Shown piece by piece: positions 16,428 to 25,273 of a stretch of 64,000 nt of DNA. Every line of letters starts with the position of its first letter. The first letter of the stretch is position 1. Under the pieces are notes generated by a model. It worked only from the letters and a program-made list of their open reading frames with translations, had not been told where the DNA came from and ran no database searches. The DNA lies in NCBI RefSeq assembly GCF_027247405.1, contig NZ_CP097463.1, forward strand, positions 248,001 to 312,000, given 5' to 3'. This stretch comes from Jatrophihabitans cynanchi. GTDB lineage: Bacteria > Actinomycetota > Actinomycetes > Mycobacteriales > Jatrophihabitantaceae. A program made the translations under genes and the position numbers.

Positions 16428-17513
16428 TCAGATGGTGAGCGTGAACGTCTGGGTGAGTGCGCCGAGGCGGACCAGCACCGGCACCTTGACCGGTCCGGTG
16501 CCGGCGTTGGGCACGTTGCGGATGATGCTCACCTGCACGTTGCCCTCGGCATTGGTCTGGCTTCCGGTGAACGGCGCCGTGGTCGAGAAGCTGGTGCGCA
16601 GCGGGCCGGCGTCGACCGTGAGCGCCTTGTTCGGGTTCGGGTCGCCGGCGGCCTTGAGCACCGACACCAGCACGTCGATCGAGCGGTTGATGCCGGCGCC
16701 CGCGACCGGGGTCTCCTTGACCGCGCCCTGCGCGAAGACGATCTGCGGGCCGACCGAGACCTGGCTCGGGATCGGGAACTTCCCGGTCTGCCGCGGCCCG
16801 AGGATCGCGTCGATGCGGACCTCACCGGCGGACCAGCTCGACTCCTGCTCGTGGCTGCGTTCGAAGGACTGCTGGTCGTCGTAGTTGTAGTCGTAGCCGA
16901 TGCCGAGGAATCCCCAGAACAGTCCCACGCCGCCGACGCCACCACCTTGCTGCTCGGCGTTGAAGGTCAGCCCGTCCGTTTCCGAGAACGCACCGACGGA
17001 CAGGTCCATCGACAGCGCGACCCGCTTCCACTCGTGCACTGTCGGGGTGAAGAAGTTCAGCACCGACAGGTCTGTGCTGACCAGTTGGGTGAGCGACGGA
17101 TCGGGTTCGCCGTCGTCATTGAGGTGCTGGATGACGTCGGTGACGACCGTGATCTTCGTGTCGGCGAGATCCTTGACGGTGTCGATCACGCCCTTGTCGA
17201 GCGCGGTCTGCGAGTCGGCGACGCCCTGCCCGACCGAGCCGAGTACCTGCCCGAAGGTGGGCGCGACGGCCTTGAGCTGGCCGCTGACGTCGGCGCCGAG
17301 CGTGGCGGTGCCGAGCCCCACCGGCAGACCGGCGGCGAGCGGGGCGGCCGTGACCGGCGCGGCTCGCATCGGCGACGGGACGACCGGTGCGGTCACTGTC
17401 GCGGCCGCGGCAACAGGGGCGCCCCGGCTGGGTGCCCGATCGGCGGTCGCGGTCCGCGTGGCTGTGCGGGACCGCGGCGCGGACTTGCGCGGCCTGCGCG
17501 TGGTGTCGGCCAT
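16428..17513 (-). CDS. uncharacterised beta-rich protein of the subtilase cassette, paralogue 2
   Basis: A 361-residue protein. The ATG at 17513 is chosen over one six codons upstream because GGAG lies 7 nt before it. A basic, Ala/Thr/Arg-rich, probably disordered segment covers residues 1-70. The paralogous block follows: ADVSGQLKAVAPTFGQVLG, the GVADSQTALDKG helix, then a strand region with FFTPTVHEWKRVALSMDL that parallels the same place in paralogue 1. A Gly-rich stretch (GGGVGGVGLFWGFLGIGYDY) and a C-terminal Ig-like domain (NAEGNVQVSIIRNV) complete it. No catalytic motif, signal peptide or membrane segment is visible. It is encoded between paralogue 1 and the subtilase on one strand with short gaps. 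Confidence 0.65.
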   Translation of the reverse strand: MADTTRRPRKSAPRSRTATRTATADRAPSRGAPVAAAATVTAPVVPSPMRAAPVTAAPLAAGLPVGLGTATLGADVSGQLKAVAPTFGQVLGSVGQGVADSQTALDKGVIDTVKDLADTKITVVTDVIQHLNDDGEPDPSLTQLVSTDLSVLNFFTPTVHEWKRVALSMDLSVGAFSETDGLTFNAEQQGGGVGGVGLFWGFLGIGYDYNYDDQQSFERSHEQESSWSAGEVRIDAILGPRQTGKFPIPSQVSVGPQIVFAQGAVKETPVAGAGINRSIDVLVSVLKAAGDPNPNKALTVDAGPLRTSFSTTAPFTGSQTNAEGNVQVSIIRNVPNAGTGPVKVPVLVRLGALTQTFTLTI

Positions 17514-17540
17514 GTTCTGTCTCCTTCGCACTGTGGGGGG

Positions 17541-19628
17541 TTAGGTGATCGCCCGTCCGCGAGCGACCAAGCTGAATGGTTGGGGACCGGCCGGGACGTT
17601 GGCGCCGGTCACGGTGAGCACCCACGTCCCGGCGGCCAGCCCGTCGGCGTCGATCACTTCGACGCTGTTCACCCGGTCGGGGCCGCCGGGGCGATCCGGG
17701 TGACCCGGCTCGTGGTTGCCCCAGATCGGCACCGTCACGCCGGGTCCGGTCAGGGTGAGGTCGAGGTCGTTGATCAGATGCTCGCCGGGGACGTCGTACC
17801 AGCAGAGCACCGCGCGCAGCCGGCCACCGTGTGGCAGGGCGACGCGGAAGGTGCGGGTGCGCCCGGTCGCCACGGCGCCGTGCGCCGTGGCGTCGGACAG
17901 GATGCGCACCTGTTCGCCCGCACCGGTTGTGGGCAGAGAACCGTCGAGGTCGATCCGGCCGTGGCCGGCGACGAACCTGCTCTCGACTGCGTTCCCGGCC
18001 CGCGAGAACACCGGTGCCGCGCCGAGTATCACCAGTGCCTTGAGCGTTGCGCCTGCCGGAGATCGGCCGTGCCGCTGCGCGCGCCACGCCTGGCGAAGCA
18101 GGGCGCAGCAGCCGCCGGCCACCGCGACCGCCACGGACGTGCCGCCGTCGGCCATGTAGTGCGGCGCCGGGTCGACCAGCCCCCACCCGGTCCCCGTCGC
18201 GACCGACGAATGCGGCCCGACGATGTCGGTGCCGGGTGCGCAGACGTCCGGCTTGATCCGGCCGTCGGCTGTCGGTCCGGCGGACGACAGCAGCGCGATG
18301 CGGTCCGGCTGTCCGGCCACCGGGTCGGCACGGTCGGCGGCGTTCGCGAACACCCGGCCGTCGTTCTGCAACTGTGCCCAGGTGCCGAGGAAGCCGATCT
18401 GCTGCGAGCCCTCGGTCGCGCCGACGGTGAGGACGTTCTTCGCGGTGGCCGGGGATTCGAGCGAGGCCGGGTCGACCCGGCGGTCGCCGTCAGCGTCGCG
18501 CCCGTCGTTGCCGGCCGCGAACAGCACGAGCGCGTCGCGGTGCTCGTGCAGGAACAGGTCCACCTCGTAGCTGTCGTTGTCGTACGCCCCGCGGGCCGGC
18601 GTGCCCCACGCGTTGACATGCACCCGGGCGCCGAAGCCCCGCGCCTGCACGAACAGCTCGCGCAGGTCGGTGGGCCGGCCGGCGAGGGAGAACCCGGTCG
18701 CACCGACCTCCGGGTGCGCTGGCGCGACGGCGACCCATTGCTCCAGGGCCTGGAACACGACCCTGGCGCCGGGCGCGACGCCGCGCCGCGTGCCGCCACT
18801 CGCCGCGCCGTCGCCGGCCGCGACACCGGCCACGTAGGTGCCGTGCCCGCTGGCGCGATCGGCCGGGCCGTCGTCGGCTCCGGGGTTCGTCACGAACGGC
18901 GCCCACGACGGGTTGATCGGCCACGAGACGATGGTGCGGACGCGACCGGCCAGGTCGGCGGCGACCGTTCGCCGGTCGCCGGTGTCCAGGCCGGTGTCGG
19001 CCACCGCGATCAGCTCGCCGCGGCCGTCCAGATCGGTGCGCCAGCTGCCGTCGGGCCGTGCGTCGTCCAGGTCGAGCGCGAGGCCGGTGTGTGCGAGGCC
19101 GGTGTGTGCGAGGCCGCTGTGCGCGAGCCGGGCCGGCCGGGGCCGCTCGACCACCTTGACCCCGACCACGTCACGGATCGGTGCAACGGCGCCCGGCCAG
19201 TCGATGCGCAGTTTGCTGTGCGCCTCGTCGAGCACGGTCGCGCCGCGGCGGCGCAGTTCCGCTGCGACGCGCGGTCGGTCGGTGGCCGCGAAGCAGATCA
19301 CGTCCAACCACCGGCTGCCGGGCGCGCGGCGCGGCCGGCCGAGGGCCCGGTCGCAGTGCTGCTGCGCGTACGGCACGAAGCCGGCGACGTGCGGCAGCGC
19401 GCTGAGCCGGGCGGCCGCATCGGGGCGCAGCAGCGTCACGCATGCGCCGTAGGGCGGGCACCAGAACTCGACGCGCGCCGCGGCCCGTTCGACGAGGGCG
19501 CGGTCGCGCGCGGTCACCGGGCCGGTCAGCCGGACCACCACTCGCGGCCCGGTACCGACACGCGCGGCACTCGTGGGTACGGACACGTCCCGTCCGTTGA
19601 CCCAGACGCTCACACCGGCTGCGACCAT
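17541..19628 (-). CDS. subtilisin-like serine peptidase (S8, KP-43-like) without signal peptide
   Basis: A 695-residue S8 peptidase with all catalytic residues: Asp211 (VADTGLD), His262 (GHGTYVAG), oxyanion Asn374 (AAGNDG) and Ser498 (GGTSVAVAVAGG). About 165 residues precede the catalytic domain and may be a propeptide or recognition domain; they contain short LAHTG repeats (about 168-184). The C-terminal 150 residues resemble the KP-43 jelly-roll domain, with LCWYDVPGEHLINDLDLTL and ANVPAGPQPFSL. KP-43 relatives are normally secreted, but no hydrophobic leader is present here. It is the first gene of the cassette, followed at 27 bp by paralogue 2. The likely role is proteolysis or maturation of cassette partners or invading proteins. 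Confidence 0.88.
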   Translation of the reverse strand: MVAAGVSVWVNGRDVSVPTSAARVGTGPRVVVRLTGPVTARDRALVERAAARVEFWCPPYGACVTLLRPDAAARLSALPHVAGFVPYAQQHCDRALGRPRRAPGSRWLDVICFAATDRPRVAAELRRRGATVLDEAHSKLRIDWPGAVAPIRDVVGVKVVERPRPARLAHSGLAHTGLAHTGLALDLDDARPDGSWRTDLDGRGELIAVADTGLDTGDRRTVAADLAGRVRTIVSWPINPSWAPFVTNPGADDGPADRASGHGTYVAGVAAGDGAASGGTRRGVAPGARVVFQALEQWVAVAPAHPEVGATGFSLAGRPTDLRELFVQARGFGARVHVNAWGTPARGAYDNDSYEVDLFLHEHRDALVLFAAGNDGRDADGDRRVDPASLESPATAKNVLTVGATEGSQQIGFLGTWAQLQNDGRVFANAADRADPVAGQPDRIALLSSAGPTADGRIKPDVCAPGTDIVGPHSSVATGTGWGLVDPAPHYMADGGTSVAVAVAGGCCALLRQAWRAQRHGRSPAGATLKALVILGAAPVFSRAGNAVESRFVAGHGRIDLDGSLPTTGAGEQVRILSDATAHGAVATGRTRTFRVALPHGGRLRAVLCWYDVPGEHLINDLDLTLTGPGVTVPIWGNHEPGHPDRPGGPDRVNSVEVIDADGLAAGTWVLTVTGANVPAGPQPFSLVARGRAIT

Positions 19629-19748
19629 CGCCTGCCCCCCAAGGCCCGCACGGCGATAGTGACACAGTTACCACCGGCCCGGGGCATTCCTGCCCCAAAG
19701 GGCAGCACAGTGCGAACCGTCGGACGGCTCGGCGTTGTCGGTCCCGGT

Positions 19749-20144
19749 ATGGATAATCGGGTCATGCGGCAGCGGACGCACGAGAACGTGGCCACTGTGT
19801 TGGTGGACCCGGCTGTGCTGAGCACGTTCGAGCTCGACCTGATGGCGCACGACTTCCGCGTCTGGCCGGTGCACAGCGTGCCCACCTTCGTCGACGCGCC
19901 CCGGTTGGCGTTCCAACTGCGCCGCTCGCTGATCGACTGGAGCCGGGGTGCCTGGTCAGTCGCCGCCGAGTGGACGGTCGTGTGGATCACCTTCGGCGAG
20001 AGCTGGCTCAACGGCGACGAGCCGATCCCGTGGCCGGCGCACTCGGCGCTGTGGGACAAGCTGGCCGAGTACCGCGATCACGTCCGCTACAACCTCGGCC
20101 TGGGCGGCGTGCCGCCCCTGAGCGTGCGCCGCGAACCGCACTGA
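19749..20144 (+). CDS. uncharacterised 131-residue protein, possibly leaderless
   Basis: A soluble protein with several Trp residues (DFRVWPVHSVPTFVDAP, then AEWTVVWITFGESWLNGDEP). I do not recognise the family. Two ATG codons are available, at 19749 and 19764. GATAAT at 19752-19757 would be a good minus-10 element for a leaderless transcript starting at the second one, and no Shine-Dalgarno sequence is seen for either. It is divergent from the subtilase cassette across a gap of about 120 bp and could be a co-selected accessory gene. The final 20 residues are basic and Pro-rich. Confidence 0.5.
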   Translation: MDNRVMRQRTHENVATVLVDPAVLSTFELDLMAHDFRVWPVHSVPTFVDAPRLAFQLRRSLIDWSRGAWSVAAEWTVVWITFGESWLNGDEPIPWPAHSALWDKLAEYRDHVRYNLGLGGVPPLSVRREPH

Positions 20145-20182
20145 GCCACCGCCGCTGCCCGCCGTCCGGTGAGCCGCGCCGG

Positions 20183-20908
20183 TCAGCCGCGCCGGGACCG
20201 CCGCATCTCCAGCTGGACGGCGAAGACCTCCTTGCGCAGCGCGTCGGCATCCCGCTCGGAGTGCTCGAACCGCACGACCAGCCGGGTCGGCTCGGGCCGG
20301 TCCTGCTCATGGCGCCGGTAGATGACGCCGGGGAGTTCGAACTCGCTGCCACCCACGGAGAACCGGGTGCTCACCGCGACGCCTTCGGTCAGGCCTTCGT
20401 CGTCCTGCCCCGGTGCGAGGGCGCACCGCAACGCCGATTCGCTGACGTCCACCAGTTGCGCCCGGAACACCGTGGACGGCCGGGGCGCCCCGGCTGCGAC
20501 ATCCGCGTCGGCCGCGACATCCGCGTCGGCCGCGTCGCCGGTGGCGGCGTCCGCGCCGGTGCTGTCGCCGGCGACGACCTGCACGGACATCGTGCCGCCG
20601 GCTGGTACCCGGACGTGCTCGCGACGCTGCTCGGTCCACGACTGGCCGGTGGGCAGCAGGTCCCACAGCCGGATCGTGCGCTCGGTACGGGTCGCGGCCA
20701 GGTGCGCGGCGAGCACCGCGACGCCCTCTGCGCGGGTCCAGGTGAGCAGCAGCTCGTCACCCTCGACGAACGGCTCGAGCACCGGCAGGTCGACGGGCTG
20801 GGCAACGGTGATGATGTCGCCGTCGATGTCCTCCACGCGGCTGCGGTAGGTGCGGCCCTGCTCGTCGCGGATCGCGACCGGGTCACCCACGTCGGGTAGC
20901 TCGACCAT
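20183..20908 (-). CDS. PilZ-domain protein (YcgR-like c-di-GMP receptor)
   Basis: A 241-residue protein with an N-terminal YcgR-N-like beta domain (about 1-85, LPDVGDPVAIRDEQGRTYRS) and a C-terminal PilZ domain opening with QRREHVRVP, which holds the RxxxR c-di-GMP-binding motif (Arg96 to Arg100). The second motif, normally D/N-x-S-x2-G, reads DVSESA (154-159), so the Gly is replaced by Ala. An Asp/Ala-rich insert of about 30 residues (114-142), built from an 18-bp tandem repeat, interrupts the PilZ domain after its first strand. YcgR-type proteins adjust motility or envelope functions in response to c-di-GMP. No flagellar genes are in view. Confidence 0.75.
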   Translation of the reverse strand: MVELPDVGDPVAIRDEQGRTYRSRVEDIDGDIITVAQPVDLPVLEPFVEGDELLLTWTRAEGVAVLAAHLAATRTERTIRLWDLLPTGQSWTEQRREHVRVPAGGTMSVQVVAGDSTGADAATGDAADADVAADADVAAGAPRPSTVFRAQLVDVSESALRCALAPGQDDEGLTEGVAVSTRFSVGGSEFELPGVIYRRHEQDRPEPTRLVVRFEHSERDADALRKEVFAVQLEMRRSRRG

Positions 20909-21044
20909 CAGCTGCTCCGCTTGCCCCTCCCCGTGTGGCTGCGCCGGTCGATCCCGCGCGGACCGACGGCAGCGACGATTGTGCCATGCTGATCAGCTGC
21001 TGCCGCGGCAGCAACGCGCGCCGGTTGTCGGGGCGAGCAGGGTG

Positions 21045-22325
21045 TCAGAGCTTGAGCAGCTCGGCGCGGGTGCGGGGCATGCCGCTGGAGCCGCGCGCCG
21101 ACGGCCGCACCGCGAGCACCTGGTTGACGCCGATTCGGTTGCCCTCGAAGGCGAGCGCCGAGCCGGCCATGTACAGCCGCCAGATGCGCGCGCGGGCCGC
21201 GCTGGTGGCGGCAACAGCCGCCGTCCAGTCCCGCTCCAGGTTGGCAACCCAGGCCCGAAGCGTCAGTGCGTAGTGCTCGCGCAGCGACTCGACGTCGCGG
21301 ACCTCGAAGCCCGCGCCCTCGATCGCCTCCAGCATCATCGCGATCGGCTCGAGCTCGCCGTCCGGGAAGACGTACCGGTCGATGAAGGACGTCGAGGAGA
21401 ACTCCGCGCGGCGGCCGGGCCGGCGCGAGATCGCATGATTGAGCAGCCGGCCCTGCGGACGAAGCAGGGCGAACAGGTCGGCCGCGTACACCGGGAGCAT
21501 GGCCGCACCCACATGCTCGGCCATCCCGATGCTGGCGATGGCGTCGTACGGCCCGTCGTCGACATCGCGGTAGTCCTGCACCCGGATCTCGACGAGCTCG
21601 TCGACGCCTTCGTGCACCATGCGCTTCCGCGCGTACTCGGCCTGCTCGTGCGACAGGGTCACCCCCACCACGCGGGCGCCGTACGCGCGGGCGGCGTGCA
21701 GCGCGAACGTCCCCCAGCCGCAGCCCACGTCGAGCACCCGCATGCCGGCACCGAGGCCGAGCTTGCGGGCGACGAGGTCGCACTTGGCGAACTGCGCGGC
21801 GTCGAGCTCGGTCGACGGGCTCGGCCAGTAGGCGCACGAGTAGGTCATCGACTCGCCGAGCACCAGCCGGTAGAAGTCATTGCCGACGTCGTAGTGGTGG
21901 GCGATCGCCTCGGCGTCGCGCGCCTTGCTGTGCCGGCGGCCGCGCAGCCGCGACTCCTCGGCGGGCGGGCGTGGCGGCGGGCCGATGACGCCGAGCCGGA
22001 GCACTGCCGTGAGCAGCGCCCGCTTGGTGGCGCTGTCGATCGCGACGCCCGGCCCGTTCGCCGGGTCGGCCACCCGCTCCAGTTCGTCCAAGGCGGCGAG
22101 CAGGTCGCCGTCGACCTCGACGTCGCCCGATACGTAGGCGCGCGCGAAGCCGAGCTCGTTCGGCGCCCACAGCAGCCGTCGCAGCGCGCGCCGACTGTTG
22201 ATCCGCAGCTGCACCGGCGCGTCGGCGGGCCCGAAGTCGCTGCCGTCCCAGCACGTGACGTGCAGCCGTGCCTGCTGCCCGAGCGCGGACTGGACAAGTG
22301 GGGCGATGACGTCGGCAACACTCAC
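21045..22325 (-). CDS. SAM-dependent methyltransferase, cyclopropane-fatty-acid synthase family
   Basis: A 426-residue protein of the CFA/mycolic-acid-cyclopropane-synthase family. A non-catalytic N-terminal domain (about 1-125) is followed by the family start signal AIAHHYDVGNDFYRLVLGES with MTYSCAYW. SAM motif I is VLDVGCGWGTFALHAA. EQAEYARKRM and IASIGMAEHVG follow, with the conserved Glu-His pair near the active site. Such enzymes use SAM to cyclopropanate or methylate the double bond of an unsaturated fatty acyl chain in a membrane phospholipid. The exact product cannot be told. It is a single gene; the 136 bp before the PilZ gene start hold no gene. Confidence 0.88.
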   Translation of the reverse strand: MSVADVIAPLVQSALGQQARLHVTCWDGSDFGPADAPVQLRINSRRALRRLLWAPNELGFARAYVSGDVEVDGDLLAALDELERVADPANGPGVAIDSATKRALLTAVLRLGVIGPPPRPPAEESRLRGRRHSKARDAEAIAHHYDVGNDFYRLVLGESMTYSCAYWPSPSTELDAAQFAKCDLVARKLGLGAGMRVLDVGCGWGTFALHAARAYGARVVGVTLSHEQAEYARKRMVHEGVDELVEIRVQDYRDVDDGPYDAIASIGMAEHVGAAMLPVYAADLFALLRPQGRLLNHAISRRPGRRAEFSSTSFIDRYVFPDGELEPIAMMLEAIEGAGFEVRDVESLREHYALTLRAWVANLERDWTAAVAATSAARARIWRLYMAGSALAFEGNRIGVNQVLAVRPSARGSSGMPRTRAELLKL

Positions 22326-22366
22326 CAGTCCGGTCTACTCCCCGTGGCCCACCGCCCGCCAGCGTG

Positions 22367-24322
22367 TCAGTACGGCGGCCGGTACGCGAAGGTCCAGTAG
22401 TCGGCAGTGCTGATCGCGGTCACGCCATCGAGTGCGGGGACCCAGGTCGGCGTAGCGACCGGCACGTCCGACCGGTAGCCGAGGCCGAGCTGCCCGTAGT
22501 AGTTGTCGCCCCAGGCGTACACCCGCCCGTCCGGTCCGATGCCGAAGTTGGCCCCGTTCCCGCTAGCGATCGACGTGAAGCCCTTCAGCTGTGGCACGGC
22601 CACAGGAGTCGGGTGACTATCCCACGTGTTGCCGACAGCGTCGTAGCCCCACGAGTACACCGTGCCGTCGTCCGCGAACGCGAACGCGCCCCCGCCCGCG
22701 ATCGTCACATTCGTGACTGCCGGAAGGCCGACGATCTTCGCCGGCGTTGGCGACACCCCGATCGCGACTCCGGTGCCCAGCACTGCGCCGCAGCAGCCCC
22801 ATGACCACACCGACCCGTCGGCGGTCAGGGCATATCCGCGTTGGATGGTTGCCACGACCGAAGTGACGCCCGTCAGGCCGGGGAGCTGGGTCGGGACGGG
22901 GACGTTCGCCTCGCTGCTTCCGACGCCGAGGCTGCCGTACTGGTTCTTGCCCCAGCCCCACAACGTCCCGTCGTCGCGTACGGCGTAGGCCGACAGGTAG
23001 CCGCCAACCACCTGGATGACGTGATCCAAGCCCGGGACCGCCAGCGGCCTCGGTCGGCAAAGGCAGCCGTCCGTCCGGACGCTCCCGTCGCCGAGTTCCC
23101 CGGCTTGGTCGTCACCCCACGCCCAGACAGTGCCGTCCTTCCGCAGCGCGTAGTGCGTTCCGCCGGACGTGGCGATCTGGGTGACCTGGCTGAGCCCGGG
23201 CACAGTTGCCGGCGTGCTCGCGTAGCGCAGCGTCCCGATTCCCCAAGTGCGGACCGTGCCATCCGGCATGAGCTCCACGCCGCCGGCGTACGGGTCGGCG
23301 AGCACCGTGCTCGCGCCGTCGAGGCCGCGGATCTCGGCAGGGACGAGCCGATCCTGCAAGAGACCGTCACCGAGGCTCCCGGCGATGTCGGTGCCCCATG
23401 CCAGGATCCGACTCGTCGGCTGGAACTGATACCGATCAGCAGCGCTCGCAGCGGACGTGCCGTATGCGGTCGTCACGCGGACCTCTGCGGCGCCGGCCAC
23501 GTGCCGGGGCGAGGCGACGGTCAGCCAGGAAGCGGACAGCACGTTGATGGCACCGGCCAGGACGCCGCCGAATCGGACGGCCGTCACGTGCGTGAAGCCG
23601 CTGCCGACGACGGTGACCGTGCTGCCACCGACGTCCGGACCGGCCGCTGCGACGACGGCCGTGACCGAGGGCGGCGCCACGTAGCTGAACCGGTCGCGCA
23701 GGTTTGCCGGCGATGTGCCGTAGCGGCCGGTGACCCGGACGTTGACCGTGCCGGCCGCGTGCGCCGGGACGACTACCACCAGCCGGGCGGTGGACAGGGC
23801 GTGAACTCGCGTAGCCCGGACGGCACCGAACCGGACCGACGACACTCCGCGGAAGTCGCGGCCGCCGATAGTGACCGTGCCGCCTCCGTGGAGGGGTCCG
23901 GAGCTGACCGACACCGACGCGATCGTCGGCGGCGCGTAGAACGTGTATCGATCGTGCCTGGTGCGCGCGGAGTAGGTCGGGAGCAGGGCGATCGTCCCGG
24001 GCCGATCGATCTTCACCGCGATGCGGACGTCGACCCGCCCGGCCCGATGCCGGGGTGCCACGACGGTCAGGGTCCGGCTGGTCAGTATGTGCACGCGGCG
24101 GCCGCGCGTGCCACCGAACAGGACCTGATCCCCCTTGGTGAAGTGGCGTCCGTGGATCACGATGCGCTGACCACCGGCAACAGGTCCGGTGATCGCCGAG
24201 AGGTGCGTGATCGTCGGCCGGTGCACTGCTGCGGACGCCGGTGCGGCCGTGACCACCGGCAGCACGGTAGCGGCGGCGAGCATGATCACTGCGCCGGCGC
24301 GACCCCGGGTCTTGATCGACAC
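22367..24322 (-). CDS. secreted IPT/TIG-domain protein with RCC1-type beta-propeller
   Basis: A 651-residue protein. A Sec signal peptide (basic start, hydrophobic core, ASA-AV cleavage region near residue 32) precedes three IPT/TIG immunoglobulin-like domains of about 90 residues each (36-300), recognised by repeated ITGPVAGGQRIVIHGRHF-type openings. The rest is seven RCC1-type repeats of about 50 residues, each with a WxWG core such as VWAWGDDQAGELGDG and VYAWGDNYYGQLGLG. Seven repeats fit one complete propeller. RCC1 repeats in bacteria occur on secreted surface proteins and probably mediate binding. No sorting motif or C-terminal anchor is present, so the protein is likely released. Confidence 0.88.
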   Translation of the reverse strand: MSIKTRGRAGAVIMLAAATVLPVVTAAPASAAVHRPTITHLSAITGPVAGGQRIVIHGRHFTKGDQVLFGGTRGRRVHILTSRTLTVVAPRHRAGRVDVRIAVKIDRPGTIALLPTYSARTRHDRYTFYAPPTIASVSVSSGPLHGGGTVTIGGRDFRGVSSVRFGAVRATRVHALSTARLVVVVPAHAAGTVNVRVTGRYGTSPANLRDRFSYVAPPSVTAVVAAAGPDVGGSTVTVVGSGFTHVTAVRFGGVLAGAINVLSASWLTVASPRHVAGAAEVRVTTAYGTSAASAADRYQFQPTSRILAWGTDIAGSLGDGLLQDRLVPAEIRGLDGASTVLADPYAGGVELMPDGTVRTWGIGTLRYASTPATVPGLSQVTQIATSGGTHYALRKDGTVWAWGDDQAGELGDGSVRTDGCLCRPRPLAVPGLDHVIQVVGGYLSAYAVRDDGTLWGWGKNQYGSLGVGSSEANVPVPTQLPGLTGVTSVVATIQRGYALTADGSVWSWGCCGAVLGTGVAIGVSPTPAKIVGLPAVTNVTIAGGGAFAFADDGTVYSWGYDAVGNTWDSHPTPVAVPQLKGFTSIASGNGANFGIGPDGRVYAWGDNYYGQLGLGYRSDVPVATPTWVPALDGVTAISTADYWTFAYRPPY

Positions 24323-24361
24323 GAGCGGAGACTACGCGCAGCCACCCGCCCGCGCCATGAC

Positions 24362-25180
24362 TCACCAGAAGCGGGTTTGCCCGGGGATGGTTTCCAGATC
24401 GGTGAGCAGCAACTCGCGATCGTCGGCCTCGGCGATGTCCTCCGCCGCGGCGAGTGCCTGCTCCGTGTAGGCCCGCGCCTGTTCGGCATCTCCGGCGACC
24501 GCGTGGCCGCGCGCCAGCGCCTCGTAGGCGAACGCGAGGTCGAAGTCGCGCAGGTCGTTCTCCTGGCAGATGTCCAACACACGCTGCGCGTGATGCAGGC
24601 ACGGCTCCGCGCGGCGAAGCACCGCGTACACCCGCGAGCACTGCCACTCGCCGCGCGCGACGTTCTGCGGCGTGCCGATCTGCCGCCAGTGGTGGGCCGA
24701 CGCGTGCGCCATGTGGATCATCGCGTCGTCCTCGTCGCGGCTTCGGTCCTCCTTCTCCAGGAGGGTCCAGGTTCGGTTGAACAGCGAGGCGGCCAGACGG
24801 CGCTCGTCCTCGGCCTGCATCGGTTCGGCTGTGGTCGGCATCGGGCGTTCCCATCCGTCGGTGATCAGGTGGTCGAGGGTGTGCAGGTCCCGCTGGACCC
24901 GGGTCAGGCGCGCCTCCAGGCGGCGCCGGTGGCTGGTCAGCACGGCTTCGACGGCGTCCGGGTCGTCCAGGCACCGTCGGACGTCGTCGATCGGGACGTC
25001 GACACCGCGCAGCAACGCGATCCGGCGAGCCGCAGCGAGCTGGGTGGGCTGATACCAGCGGTAGCCCGCGGCGTCGACCAGGTCGGGACGGAGCAGGCCG
25101 ATGCGGTCGTAGTGCCGCAACGCCTTCGCCGTGAGCCCCGCCTGCCGGGCCAGCGCGCCGACGCTCAGCAGTCCGTCCAC
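24362..25180 (-). CDS. MerR family regulator with C-terminal helical (TPR-like) domain
   Basis: A 272-residue protein. The N-terminal MerR winged helix has SVGALARQAGLTAKALRHYD followed by RIGLLRPDLVDAAGYRWY, then a dimerisation helix (about 75-110). The C-terminal 150 residues are all helical, with paired helices resembling tetratricopeptide repeats (EPCLHHAQRVLDICQENDL, DAEQARAYTEQALAAAEDI). This is not the usual TipAS or BmrR drug-binding domain. The GTG start at 25180 has no Shine-Dalgarno sequence. TAACGT ends 7 nt before it and would serve as the minus-10 of a leaderless transcript. What it controls is not evident from neighbours. Confidence 0.82.
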   Translation of the reverse strand: MDGLLSVGALARQAGLTAKALRHYDRIGLLRPDLVDAAGYRWYQPTQLAAARRIALLRGVDVPIDDVRRCLDDPDAVEAVLTSHRRRLEARLTRVQRDLHTLDHLITDGWERPMPTTAEPMQAEDERRLAASLFNRTWTLLEKEDRSRDEDDAMIHMAHASAHHWRQIGTPQNVARGEWQCSRVYAVLRRAEPCLHHAQRVLDICQENDLRDFDLAFAYEALARGHAVAGDAEQARAYTEQALAAAEDIAEADDRELLLTDLETIPGQTRFW

Positions 25181-25273
25181 GCCGCACACGTTAGGGGGTT
25201 TCCCCGCGGCAAGGGCAAGCCTCGGTACCGGCCGTAGCCTGCGAGTTGTCCGCTGCCGGCGCGGTGTCAGCGC

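Noticed and set aside
19077-19130. Tandem repeat as a non-coding minisatellite
   Set aside because: It is in frame within the subtilase gene and encodes the LAHTG repeats, so it is part of the protein.
16248-20144. A 1298-codon open frame on the plus strand
   Set aside because: It is antisense to the subtilase cassette, whose genes have ribosome sites, catalytic motifs and paralogy. The plus-strand translation is Arg/Gly/Ala-rich without motifs. Only its last 131 codons are accepted as a gene.
22841-25237. A 798-codon plus-strand frame
   Set aside because: It is antisense to the RCC1 protein and the MerR regulator and has no recognisable domain.
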